A stretch of 64,000 nt of DNA from Hippasteria phrygiana (taxonomy: Eukaryota > Echinodermata > Asteroidea > Valvatida > Goniasteridae), in assembly GCA_037893225.1 (NCBI GenBank), contig JAZGUH010000756.1, forward strand, positions 255,501 to 319,500, read 5' to 3'. The position numbers and the translations under genes were made by a program. Of the stretch, positions 1 to 10,050 are shown piece by piece. Below the pieces are notes generated by a model. The model ran no database searches. It had not been told where the DNA came from and saw only the letters and a list, made by a program, of their open reading frames with translations. Within the stretch, counting starts at the first letter, position 1, and each line of letters starts with the position of its first letter.

Positions 1-526
1 ATTGGGGCATCATAGCTCCATGTAAAGTAATGGTGCCACAAGGCCCTGCAGTCCTGAACCCATCAAAATGAGACAAAACCTGCTGTTGGAGTTTGTAAGG
101 CTTGGGGTAGTTAGGGTTAAAGTTCTAGCCCTTGATGTATTCAGTAATCACAGTCGCGTGTGCACACATATGCACATGCATGTCGGACCTGTCCGACGCA
201 CATGTCGGACCTGTCATCCGACGCTGTGATTTGTCAATATGTAAAGGGGCGAAACTCAAGGGATCAGTCCATTTGCACATTAGTTTAAAGGTACAACTAC
301 AGTCTGTATAGACCAAGTGCCATCTGTCTGTTTTATCTAAACCGCCATGTATTCAAATGTGGCCGGCAGTATGCGCATGCATCGTGTTTACATAAATGCT
401 CTGGCAGCCAAGCTAAACGGACACAATGGATTGAAACTGCACAAATAGCGGCAAATGGCATCATCCGGCCTGGTGCCACTGTTTTTTTGGGTGCCATTTG
501 GCATCCTCCGTACGCAAGGGGTTAAG

Positions 527-582
527 GAGTGACATCAAAGGTCACATAATTTAAAGGCGATCTGACCTGTGACGTCACTCCT
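527..582. repeat. Imperfect inverted repeat with CRE-like palindrome
   Basis: The left arm reads GGAGTGACATCAAAGGTCAC. The reverse complement of the right arm reads GGAGTGACGTCACAGGTCA, so the arms pair over about 20 bp with few mismatches. The right arm holds a perfect TGACGTCA (570-577), the consensus CREB/ATF palindrome, and both arms hold AGGTCA-type half sites. It could be a MITE remnant or a regulatory hairpin; the sequence alone does not decide. Confidence 0.5.
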
Positions 583-819
583 AAACCAAATGTTATGCAA
601 AACACGATGCATGCACATACCACCGGTCACATTTCAATATAGATGTAAACACGTGACCTCAGAGGGCACATCGTCTATTCCTGCTTCAATTACATTTAAG
701 TAAGTTGATGTCACACAATCGTGAACTAACTGGGCTATCTTACCCTATGTGGGCCCCCAAATATGTCAATATCTTTGTTTAAACACTAGTCAAAAGTCAT
801 AAACCCATAATGCTGTATA

Positions 820-890
820 GCCAGGGATCAAGTCCCAACTTTGGATTATATTCTGGAGGTCACATACAGGTTCAAATCCTGCTTGTGTCA
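820..890 (+). repeat. Possible decayed tRNA-derived SINE fragment
   Basis: GGTTCAAATCC at about 869-881 matches the Pol III B-box / T-loop consensus, and the flanking CAGG and CCTG can form a short T-stem. No convincing A-box or cloverleaf is visible upstream, so this is not called a tRNA gene. It is best read as a decayed tRNA-like sequence; chance is a real alternative. Confidence 0.25.
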
Positions 891-2608
891 ATTTTCTTGG
901 TTCAATTTTCAATTTAATTAAATTGAATTACCTGATACCTGTTTCACTTGCAGTTCATGTGATGTTATACAGATCAAATCATCAGCTTTGCATCACCCAA
1001 ATAAACATTGATAAAGATTCACCCTAATTTATTTATATATATTTGCAGGAGTATGAACCCATTTTTACTGCGAGGTTACAGATTCTGTCACAAAAAAAAA
1101 GTCCACAGACATCAGGTACGCAATCCAAACATTCCTGACGCTTTTCTGTCAACAAAATCTAATATACTGAAATGCAAAATGTTTACTCCTAAAAAGTGAA
1201 TATTGAAAGCATCTATACAGTTCATTATCAGAGAACCACATGGCCAATTGTTCCCAGTGTATTGCCCAACTAGAGCAGGCTCTGATTTCATAGTGCCGCT
1301 TAGGTAGGGTTTGTTAGCTGACTATTTTGTTAACCTTGGCAGTGTTTCACGGCGAAGTCGTGCTGATGCCGTTGCAAACATGGAGATTTCTAATGTTGTC
1401 ATTATTGTTAGCAAATTATGCTTCTGAAGCACTGATCTCTATCTAAACTGGATAGCGCATCGGCTGTCCGAGTTGAAGCTACCGCCCTCCATGTTATCAC
1501 TCCCAATACAATACATGTAGGTTTGCCAACCTTGTCCCCAGGGTCTCCTTTCATCCTCGTCCTCCTTATACATAGAGATCAGTGGTAAATTGAGATTGTT
1601 AATATGGAAGCTACTGGCTTCAGTTGGTTGTACAGTGTGCAATGGTCAATGAGCTATCCAGTTTACATAGAGATCAGTGTTCTGAAGTTGGCAAGCTTTT
1701 GGCTGTGACTTACAAAGAGCTCCTTACGTTCTTTGTGAAATAGCCAAAGGCTCTGTTTGAGAAAATTGTTTGCCATTGCCATTGCGAAAAAACCCGTCTT
1801 CCTATTTTAGCGCTCCTTGAGTTTTAAGAATACAGATTCAAACATAATTTGCTGAAATGTTTTTGTCCGCAGGACTAAAAAGATCTCATGAGGACGTTGA
1901 CTATGAAATGGCAGAGGACAGCTGATCACATGACCTCCATCTGTAAAGTAGACTATTCGCTGGCTCGAAACAGAATTTGTGCCCTGGTGACGTGGTGTTG
2001 GCACTGTATGCCAAGTGCTTTAAGAGAAGCCTGTTGGTAGGCCTGCTTGGGCAGGGCTTATGATCAAACCCATGACCTTCTGCTTAAGTCTGTTCGTAGA
2101 CTTCTCATCAAGCCTGAAGATGCATCCACGGGCTGTTTCCCCTCCGAAGGGGCATCTGTTTTGAACCTATTTCATGTGATGAGGTGACACTTGACAGGAG
2201 GTCGTTTGCTTATCTAGCCAAACCCAGCGCCTGGTGCTATAGACTAGAATACTACTGGCTGCACGGTGCATAGTATGGACCACTAGTGGTGGACATTGGA
2301 ATCTAACTGTTGTAAATGAACACTTTGGGGAGCATTTCATATTGTGCAGATGATTGATTGCTGTACCGCGGTTTTCTTTGCGGCGCCGCATTCCTTACCC
2401 CAGACCTAGCTGATGAATGGAGAAGCCAGGCGGCTTGAATAACTGAATAAGTGGAGGTCTCGCTGCAATGAATGTTTATTAACCCTAACCCTCCAGGACA
2501 TATTTGCTAGAACCCAGCCAGAACCCTGCCAGACGTATCAGATTGCATACTTTGTCACATTGACTTGTGTGCAGAGTGCAGCAAAGTAAAGCTGTTACAC
2601 TGTGAATC

Positions 2609-3636
2609 GCTTGGATGTGATTTCCTATTTAAAATGACATGAGGATTAAGAGGATGTGATTTTAACAATGAGGGTCCAAAATCACATCCTACTCTATTTA
2701 AAATCACATCTGAAGCCTGTGAGCTATTATCCCACACTAACAAAGAGTACAGTGGCTACGTTCTGATGACACCGTTTTAAATTTCCTTCAAACACTAGTT
2801 GAACTCGATTTGGTTTAAAGTTTTAGCTAAAACGGTGTCTGAACAGTTTTAAAGTTGCACCGAATCGGTTTTATCTCGCCGCTAAAACGGTGATGTAAAA
2901 CACCTCGGAGGGAGGGTTTAGCTAAAACCAGAACAGTTTTATCTTTTAAAATGATGTCTGAACGGTTTTAGCTAAGACGCTTCCTGTTTTAGCCAGCACA
3001 GTTGACCCGGTGTTACGTAACCCCTTTTGTGGCGCACCTTTTGTTGTGTAAACAACCGTGGTTGCACGTCAGTGCATGTCCTAGTATACACAGCACGCCC
3101 GCGCTATCGTGGTCCATCAGTCGCCATCTTTGCTAAATACAGTGTGAAGTCTTCACGTCCGTCTTTCTGCTCTTGCCCTTACATTTTATAGTTCATTGTT
3201 CCGACATTTTTTGAAGCAGCTGTTGAACATTTTTTTTCAAAACTGTTCACCATTGCATCATGGCCACTGCTTCGACTTCATAATTATTCGAACAAGAAAC
3301 TCTCGTGACAGCCCCATGTTGACAGTAAGGCATGTAATGGTGGTGTGACCCCAGAATGGAGATAAACCACTTCGAGTTGAACTCGCTATACTTAAAACGG
3401 TGTCTGAACGCTCGTACGTTTTAATTTTACGACCGGCCACCCGTGGTGAATGACCGTTTTAACTTTTACCGTTTTAACTAAAATGATGTCTGAACGTAGC
3501 CACTGTGACTTCTATCTGGGTTTAACAGCTTAAACCGCCTCGTGATTCTGGACTCTGGATGTGATTTTGGACCCTCATTGTTAAAATCACATTCTCTTAA
3601 TCCTCCTGTCCATTCTGAATAGGAAATCACATCCAA
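2609..3636. mobile_element. Nested inverted-repeat DNA element next to RAD18 exon
   Basis: Outer arms of about 80 bp (2609-2690 and 3557-3636) are inverted copies of each other, beginning TTGGATGTGATTTCCTATT and including AACAATGAGGGTCCAAAATC. Inside them a second element spans 2751-3505, with termini CAGTGGCTACGTTC and its inverse GAACGTAGCCACTG. Its interior repeats the motif AAACGGTGTCTGAAC and its inverse several times, as subterminal repeats of a non-autonomous TIR transposon would. No transposase frame and no clean target-site duplication are visible. The CAGTGGC ends recall hAT-type CAG-G termini, but the superfamily is not established. Confidence 0.65.
2751..3505. mobile_element. Inner TIR element (CAGTGGCTACGTTC termini)
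   Basis: The sequence starts CAGTGGCTACGTTCTGATGA and ends with the inverse of CAGTGGCTACGTTCAGACAT, so about 14 bp at each end match exactly and the similarity continues inward through AAAACGG-type repeats. It is 755 bp long with no coding capacity, consistent with a MITE-like element inserted inside an older inverted repeat. The immediate flanks do not show an obvious duplication. Confidence 0.6.
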
Positions 3637-3656
3637 GGTGTTCATAGTGTCAGCAC

Positions 3657-3854
3657 CTGCATTCTGCAAGAGGGGCACTGTCTCTTGTACTTCATGCAAC
3701 GCCTGATGCATAACGAACAGTAGTTGTGCGAGCATGATGGTATAATCATGGCCACATTCAGATACTCGAAGCAAATTGCACATCGCAGCAGATTATCGAT
3801 TGTCCGAAGATCAGGCATCGATCTTGGCCAGTCAAAAGGATATGTCAGTGCCAT
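3657..3854 (-). CDS. RAD18: RAD18 E3 ubiquitin ligase, first coding exon (RING domain)
   Basis: The ATG at 3854 opens a 66-codon exon ending at a CAG|GTGCTG donor (exon end 3657, phase 0). The product is immediately recognisable: RTIDNLLRCAICFEYLNVAM and CSHNYCSLCI match the RAD18 N-terminus. The C3HC4 RING ligands are all present: C25, C28, C41, H43, C46, C49, C60, C63. The distance from Met to the first RING cysteine (25 residues) equals that of vertebrate RAD18, which supports this start. In the family, RAD18 with RAD6 monoubiquitinates PCNA at stalled forks in the nucleus. No second exon was recognised in the remaining 3.6 kb, so the gene either continues off the left edge or this is an isolated fragment. 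A transposon-like inverted repeat begins about 20 bp past the donor. The exon is oriented head-to-head with the TPR gene starting at 9967. Confidence 0.85.
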
Positions 3855-4611
3855 AAAATCAAGATCTTTTCGATTTAAAGGGAATGCAGTTTTATATCTT
3901 CTTTCAAGTCAAGTACTCTACTTGTGTGCAATGCCTGTAGTAATTTTTAGTATTTGGTACTTCACCCCAAATAGTTTACGTAGTAATTACTTACTAAGGT
4001 TGCTCGGTTTAGAGGAAAAATGTTTGTTATCATTTAAGGCGGAAACACAGTATGAATTACTAGTTTTCAGAGATGATACATTTTTTATCTTAGCCATCCA
4101 ATTCATTTATGACACAAATATAATTTACCCAGTAACTTAACTGTATTACATAGAAGTAGTATTTTGTAGTTGCTAGTATCTAGACTGCTGTCATTACACA
4201 CCCATTCATCAGTCACAGAGAGACTCAGTGCTACAAAATACTAAGTAGTATTCTGTAGTACTCAGTTATTTATACCAAAGTAATGCCGAGGACGTTAGGG
4301 TTAAGAAATTTGTTTAAGGTGCTTCCAAGTTGTAGAGGAGACTCTGGGGGTAATTTTGCTTTTTAGATGAGCTTCCTAGCCCCTCACCAGGAAGGGATTT
4401 TATGCAAGTTTTAAGGTCAGAAAACTCTGACTTTGAACTGAAAATATTGATCATTGAGAAATGTTGACAATATTTTACAGCCTACTTTGAAGTGTGACCA
4501 GAAAAAACCCTAAAACAACTATCTGTTGGCATTCTAAAATTGCCATAGGACTCCTGAGGACAAGAAAGGTTCTTTTGTATTTTCTTTCTCCTCTATCTTG
4601 TCCTCGAATGT
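3855..4611. other. Upstream flank of RAD18 exon; no gene seen
   Basis: This is the 5' side of the minus-strand RAD18 exon and should hold its 5' UTR and promoter, but no TATA box or initiator can be assigned. The plus-strand open frame reading through the exon (3724-4140) is its antisense shadow. A small inverted repeat, GTATTTTGTAG (about 4159) and CTACAAAATAC (about 4232), is visible. Confidence 0.4.
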
Positions 4612-5621
4612 ATATGGGTCATTCCATGAAGTTGGGTACATAAAGTGTGACATTTTGCCAAATAAATTTTCTACCTTTATCAGTTTTCCCTGATCTGGAT
4701 AAGTTGTTCATGCACACTTGCAATTAGTAGTTGCACTAGTCCAATAAAGGATTCGTTGGATTGTTTTTTCACACTCGATGAAGATATATAGTCAAAATGT
4801 GTGTGTGACATTCCTCCAAATTTGGTGTCCTACATGTATGTTACATGTGAAACCAGTAACTTAAAATGTCATTATAGTCTCTCTGCTTTTATTAATTTGT
4901 CTAATTGTTACTAATTTTATAAACTTATAATGAAACTTGCGATTCTTCTAAGAAAGCTGGTAGATATAGGCCTATGGGTCATTCTGTGAATAAAAACAAT
5001 GGTGTCCGTGTTACATGTGAAACCGTAAAACACATTTTCTGACATATTTCCATTGCTTTGCCTTGAACATGTCTGCATTTTATGAACTACATGTAGTTAA
5101 GGATATATATCTCTAATGGAAAGATATGAAAATCAGACCTCTTCAGTAGATATGAGGCATAAAATATGATTTTTTGTGGATTTCACATGTAACATGGACA
5201 CCGGTGTCCATGTTACATGTAAAACCCATAGCTTATTTGTACCATATCACTGTAAATTTTAATTGCAAACGCCCGACTTCCATTTGTTCAATATTGCTGT
5301 CTGTAAGTACACAGAATGTGGTTTAGTAAAGAAAGTGTTGAAGACAGTTCTTAAGATATGGCAAAAGTAAGGTACTGGTTTCACATGTAACAGGGACACC
5401 AAAAGACTTGGTGTCCTGTTACGGTGTGATATAGTTTATCCTTATCGTGTATGAAGAAAATACATTTGATTTGTAAAATTCATGTTGTGAATTGGGTATT
5501 AGTGCTGCTCGGACACACATAATCTGTTTTGGGTATATGAATAACTGTGAATGTGAATAAATCCTCAAAATTTCACAACTTGTGTGAAAAAGTGTACCAA
5601 CTTCATGGAATGACCCATATA
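4612..5621. mobile_element. 1.0-kb TIR element with repeated TTACATGTGAAACC motif
   Basis: The left end reads ATATGGGTCATTCCATGAAG followed by TTGG, and the right end is its exact inverse (CCAACTTCATGGAATGACCC followed by ATAT), giving a perfect terminal inverted repeat of about 24 bp. The interior carries many copies, in both orientations, of TTACATGTGAAACC linked to GGTGTCC / GGACACC, for example around 4800-4855, 5000-5025, 5185-5226 and 5380-5420. A degraded terminus-like copy (GGGTCATTCTGTGAA) occurs near 4976. The flanks suggest a TA target. There is no coding capacity, so it is called a non-autonomous DNA transposon of unassigned superfamily. Confidence 0.7.
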
Positions 5622-6644
5622 CATAACATGTACACGGGTTCATTGGAACAGGATTCCTTGACTTGCAATACTACAGCTTCCGCCCTTGTTCAGAAGAGGT
5701 GTGAATGAATAGATTTTGTCAGGTAGCGTATGTGTTGGTGTTAACTAAGTATAAATGATAAATAGATAACTTGAAATAAATTCCTTGCGTTGCAATTAAG
5801 TGTCAAGTTATATTTAGTGCGAAGATAAATTTGGACAGTGAAATAGAAACTTGTTTTCCAATTTATCTCAAACACTATCGCTATAGGGGCTTTGAAACAT
5901 GTAAATGATTTCCGAGCCAAAATTACCCCTAGAAAGATGCCTATGTGGCCTAGGAAAGCCCAGGGCTTTAATACCCCAGACATCCCCATCATTGTACACA
6001 AATGCCCCACTGTACAACTCATTGCTGTAACAAAACTGCCTGCATGCAGTGCATAGAATGAACTCATTATCTCTGCCAGCTGGGCCTTAATACTATTTTT
6101 TTTTAAACAGCGGCACTGCAATTGATACCACTTGTAGGCAATATGAAATGACCCCTTTTATGCCTTTTGTTCCATCATGCGTACACACTGGAGTCTGTTC
6201 CTCTCGTGACAATTGGGTGTGCACACTTTGCATGCACCAAATTTTATCTTGGCATAATACAGGAACAAACCATGCACCAATGTCATGGAGCTGCTAATTA
6301 AGAGTTTTTCAAACTAAGCACAGAAAAGATTGCCTAAAAAAATGTGATTACCAGTCAGAATGCTGTGTAATGTTTACTGCTTTTAACTGGTTCACGGCTG
6401 ATTCTTGCTTAATTAGCATTTAAGATATGAGCCCAATGTTGTTGAATCTGCTATGCCAGATTCCGTGCTTACAACCTGCAATTCTGTGCTGAGCTACCGG
6501 CATAATTCTGTGCTAACCTAGTAAGCACAGAAGCCTCAGTTACGGGATGTACGCATTTGCCCCAAGACAAAATTCCTTTGATAAACTGTGAGATACGCTC
6601 ATGTACAGAAGTTTCTCCCAACAAATTCCTGTGTCAGGTTTGGT
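5622..6644. other. Intergenic; no gene supported
   Basis: The longest open frame (minus strand, 6121-5741) has a hydrophobic stretch but no recognisable domain or splice support. I see no tRNA, SINE or TIR structure in this stretch. Confidence 0.4.
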
Positions 6645-6902
6645 TCCATGGAAGGGCTGAAATTTACCATGTCACTGTACCTGATTTTATGTAATCTCTT
6701 TTTCGATTTGTTTCCACACTTTCCTGTGTCAGGTGGGTAGGCACTTCACATGTGAAGATGGTGCAGTTAACGCAACAGCAAAGGGTGTTCCAAAGAGAAC
6801 ACCCTTTGAAGTACCTACACACCTGACAAAGGAAATTGCAATTGAAAAAGAGATTACATAATATCAGGTACAGTGACATGGTCAATGTCGGCCCTTCCAT
6901 GG
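6645..6902. repeat. Long imperfect palindrome (foldback, about 260 bp)
   Basis: The left arm, from CCATGGAAGGGC through CATGTCACTGTACCTGAT, TATGTAATCTCTTTTTC and GTCAGGTGGGTAGGCACTTC, is the inverse of the right arm, which ends GACATTG..GCCCTTCCATGG at 6902. The apex is a clean hairpin: AAGGGTGTTC (6781-6790) and GAACACCCTT (6798-6807). The arms are roughly 85-90% complementary by eye. It looks like a foldback or MITE-type insertion capable of cruciform or hairpin RNA formation. Confidence 0.75.
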
Positions 6903-9243
6903 TAACAAATGTTGTCCATTTCCCTTTCTTCACAGTGATGCCCTAGCTCAATGGCACAAAACTGAAAGTGTCCAAAACAGTATTTGCACCTGTCTTAGTA
7001 AAGTGCTCATTATGTCATAATACCTGATTGGATTACATCACATAAGGTGTCATATGAAAGCTGACATTTTAATCTTTCTGGTACATATATATTAGTTTTA
7101 TGATCAATCCCAACAAATCAAGAATACCAATTTATTTCTCGGTTTCGTTTTTAATTTGTTATTCACCCATCAGCAGTGGTAGGCAGAGCCAAATTGGGCC
7201 ACATTGTGCTAAGTAGCTTATTGTCTCCAAAATATTTTACCCACCTTATCTGCGTGCAGACGATCCCATGCCTATATGCATAGTATTCACAGTTCGTGGC
7301 CCAACTTCATAGCTTTGCTTATGGTAAACAAAGAATTTCCACTAACTGCAACAGAACATTCTTTGCTGATGATTAGCGTATTTTCACGAGCATGCAATTT
7401 AGGCTTCTGTGCATGTACATATACATTAGCATTCTATGCTTACAGGTTAGTGTAGATTTTCTTGTTTGCTTGGTTTAGCACAGAATCGGGCATTACAAAT
7501 TCCAAGAATTGGGCACAGTTGTGAACGGAATTGTGATTTGCTGAGATTTGATGTATGGTTCAATTATTCTTCAAACTCAGTTGTGCATGTACTTCATGTA
7601 CCACAAGAGCTGATCAGTCTATTTACGGAACAGCTTCTTGCTTACTTTTAGATATTCTTTGAGTAGAACAGTTAATTTTTTTTATTGTAAATAATACAAA
7701 TACAATATTTATTGCAAACTGTAAATGATATGGTTTGTGATGCAAATATTGCTATGGTAACTTTCAGAAATATTTATTGGAAAAAAATTGTTGCGAAAAA
7801 AGAATCAGTTAATGACATAAAATCTGGTATGTTTGAGTTTTACTCCAAGTGATTGCCTGGACCCTCTAACGGTTATTTGTAATTGCTGTGAATTTTGAAT
7901 AATACATTTCAGTTTGATTAAAAACAAATTGGATGTCGTACATTTGTAGTGAATATGTACAGGTTTCAAACTTTGCAGAAGAAAAAAGAAAGACAAATAT
8001 CTAATAGAATTCCCAACTGGATTCAGATTTTAGATTCAGATTCATATTTACCCTGAATATTGCCAAATTGTCAAAAAGATCATTAATTGTATCACTTTTT
8101 GTGTACATATTTGTTATTTTATTGATCATTTATTGAAAAAGTAAATATGTTGAAAAACAAGTATTGAATTTTTGGATATGGATTAGAAAACCTTAAAAGA
8201 TGTAATGTCTGTACTTTAATTTGGTCAAGTTTCAATTGGAAAAAAAAACTTAAAAATTTAAATTGCTATTTTTCTAGCAATACAAAAGTAATTTACCTTG
8301 AATAATGCATTGAACAAAAACATTTGCCCATATTTAGAAATGGTGAATTATATGTGATGCGATCAAGCAAAATCAGTCTGTAGGCCCTTTTCAATTTTGA
8401 GATTTTTACATATTCATTTGTAGCATACTTCAAGCTCCATATTAGTGAAAACCCCATGTGAATACGACCTTTGGTTAAAAAGTTACAAATATTTGAACCC
8501 CGGCACAAGAAACAGAAAAATCAAGTTTAAAAGTTACAGTACTTTAATTTAGTAATTTTAGCACACTTATACATGTCATATTTTCATGTGAAAGAAGTTT
8601 GTTTTCCTTCTGTTTTTTGTAAAAAAGTATATTTTGATTTTTCCACCCCTACGAACATATTTTGGCCCATATCTCAAAACAAGGATTGCCGAGTTCCGAC
8701 TGATTTTGCTTGATCGCATCACTCTGGCAATAACTCGGTTCCCACTGGTCAGAATGTTTGCCTTTGAGAAAGAACTTGCTTAACTTTGAAACGTTAGGCA
8801 AGCTAATTTTCCAGATTATGAATTTTTGTAGGCTAGATATAGAGGTGCAAAAGCAAATCCCGTTTCAAGGCTTCCACATGCTCAAAATAGGAAAAAAATA
8901 TGATCAAATAAAATGTACAATTTGAAAATTAGAAGAATACAAAATCTGATTTGTTGAGCATGGACAGTATATCTGTATGTTTTTTTTTCTGTTGAAAACA
9001 AAACAATAAAATGTAAGAGTGTGAAACAAAAGAGTAAAAGTAGGCTATCTGCGGCTTTTTGGTTTTGGTGTTTGCTTGATATCTTTGGGGACAGATCTAG
9101 GATTTTTGCAAAAGACGGGGTTGCTCTTTATCGATTGGTGGTGCCATTATCTTTGTTTTGTTCTTATCTGTACATACAAAATAAGACCAATACAGGTTTT
9201 CTGGTTCGCAATTGTTGGCATAAAATAAGAAACGAAATGGGAA
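6903..9243. other. AT-rich intergenic stretch; no gene supported
   Basis: The sequence is AT-rich and contains only short, domain-free open frames. The one structure worth noting is a perfect 25-bp inverted repeat (8354-8378 with 8698-8722), listed separately. Confidence 0.4.
8354..8722. repeat. Perfect 25-bp inverted repeat, 319 bp apart
   Basis: GTGATGCGATCAAGCAAAAT followed by CAGTC at 8354-8378 is exactly matched in inverse orientation at 8698-8722 (GACTGATTTTGCTTGATCGC followed by ATCAC). The enclosed 319 bp are not otherwise palindromic over long stretches. This fits TIRs or subterminal repeats of a small element; no target-site duplication is evident. Confidence 0.6.
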
Positions 9244-9262
9244 GGGGGGGGGGGGGGGGGGG
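9244..9262 (+). repeat. Poly-G homopolymer (19 nt)
   Basis: An uninterrupted run of G lies about 0.7 kb upstream of the start codon at 9967. It is one of three such runs in 480 bp. Confidence 0.9.
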
Positions 9263-9417
9263 TTGAAACCCTCCAGATCTGTCTCTGAATTTGCCCCTGG
9301 ATCTAGCTGTAAGCTCAGGCTGGAATGAAACGAAAGTCCATCTCTATGTTTCAAGATCGATGCGTGCATATGTATGGGCTAAAATGATTGTCTATTCTTT
9401 GTTTGTGGGGGTGGGGC

Positions 9418-9434
9418 GGGGGGGGGGGGGGGGG
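9418..9434 (+). repeat. Poly-G homopolymer (17 nt) in G-rich tract
   Basis: The run is preceded by GGGGGTGGGGCGGG-type sequence (from about 9407), so the whole block is a strong G-quadruplex candidate on the plus strand. Confidence 0.9.
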
Positions 9435-9696
9435 ACTACGGATGGGATAAACCAACCACTCCCCCTTTCTGTCACTCAGTCTCATAAGTGCATGATGCGC
9501 ACAGTAAATTCGGAGGTTTCCCTTTTTGTTTGCATCATCAAAGTATGAACTATAATATGAAGAGCTCATGATTTTTGAGGGAATTGTAACTGAATTAAAT
9601 TACCCTTACATGTAGTGGAGGGATATAAGTTTGAAAAATGTGTACTGTCCATTTTGTTTTTGCGATGATCTTTGTCGGGAAATATCACGTAAAGTA

Positions 9697-9719
9697 CCCC
9701 CCCCCCCCCCCCCCCCCCC
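9697..9719 (+). repeat. Poly-C homopolymer (23 nt)
   Basis: An uninterrupted C run lies about 250 bp upstream of the start codon of the TPR gene. The minus strand is therefore G-rich here, opposite to the two runs just upstream. Confidence 0.9.
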
Positions 9720-9966
9720 ACCCGATCGAAAGCAACAAGAACGCCCACCCCACGCTGACAAGCCAAAATAGTCGGGTACCCAGCTGATGTTTGCATCTTG
9801 ACTTCTCACATTGATTGCTGCATGCGCTACACGGCCGCGCCATCGTGCACAAATTAGAAAAATTGAACCTCGCGCGCTAGCGCCTTGCGCCAGGACGCGA
9901 AATGCCGGAGTTTGTGACCTAAAAACAAAGCCTACTTTTTGGCAAATTAGGTGCCAACAAGCAGAA

Positions 9967-10050
9967 ATGATTGTGAGCAGGTGGTTCATCCTTCTGTTGC
10001 TTGGAAGTCTTCAGATAGTTTATTGCAAGAAAAAGACAGAACAAATCCAG
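9967..10050 (+). CDS. TPR-protein exon 1: signal peptide
   Basis: The exon runs from the ATG at 9967 to a CAG|GTTTGC donor, phase 0, giving 28 residues. The open frame extends upstream in frame, to another ATG at 9811. The 9967 start is preferred because it puts the hydrophobic core FILLLLG directly behind a short N-region (MIVSRW), the classical signal-peptide arrangement. The 5' UTR limits are unknown. Confidence 0.7.

Larger units (their letters stand above)
1..2608. other. No recognisable gene; possible RAD18 intron or downstream flank
   Basis: I read both strands and found no exon I can assign; the short open frames here have no recognisable domain and no supporting splice context. If the RAD18 exon at 3854-3657 belongs to an intact gene, this stretch would be its first intron or later parts of the gene, but the conserved segment that should follow the RING (EPDLKNNRILDEL-like) was not found on the minus strand. 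Small structures inside are listed separately: an inverted repeat at 527-582 and a tRNA-like B-box at about 869-881. Confidence 0.5.

Noticed and set aside
104..121. Telomere-like TTAGGG words (also near 2480)
   Set aside because: Only one or two units; no tandem telomeric array.
860..890. Functional tRNA gene
   Set aside because: Only the B-box/T-loop-like part is visible; acceptor, D and anticodon arms do not fold.
3478..3783. Minus-strand 101-aa frame overlapping the RAD18 exon
   Set aside because: Different reading frame from the RING exon and mostly made of the adjoining inverted-repeat element.
3724..4140. Plus-strand 138-aa open frame
   Set aside because: Antisense shadow of the RAD18 RING exon with no domain of its own.
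5741..6121. Minus-strand 126-aa frame with hydrophobic stretch
   Set aside because: No recognisable family, no splice or promoter support, composition like random AT-rich DNA.
9097..9989. Open frames with poly-Gly or poly-Pro around 9.1-9.9 kb
   Set aside because: Created by the G/C homopolymers.
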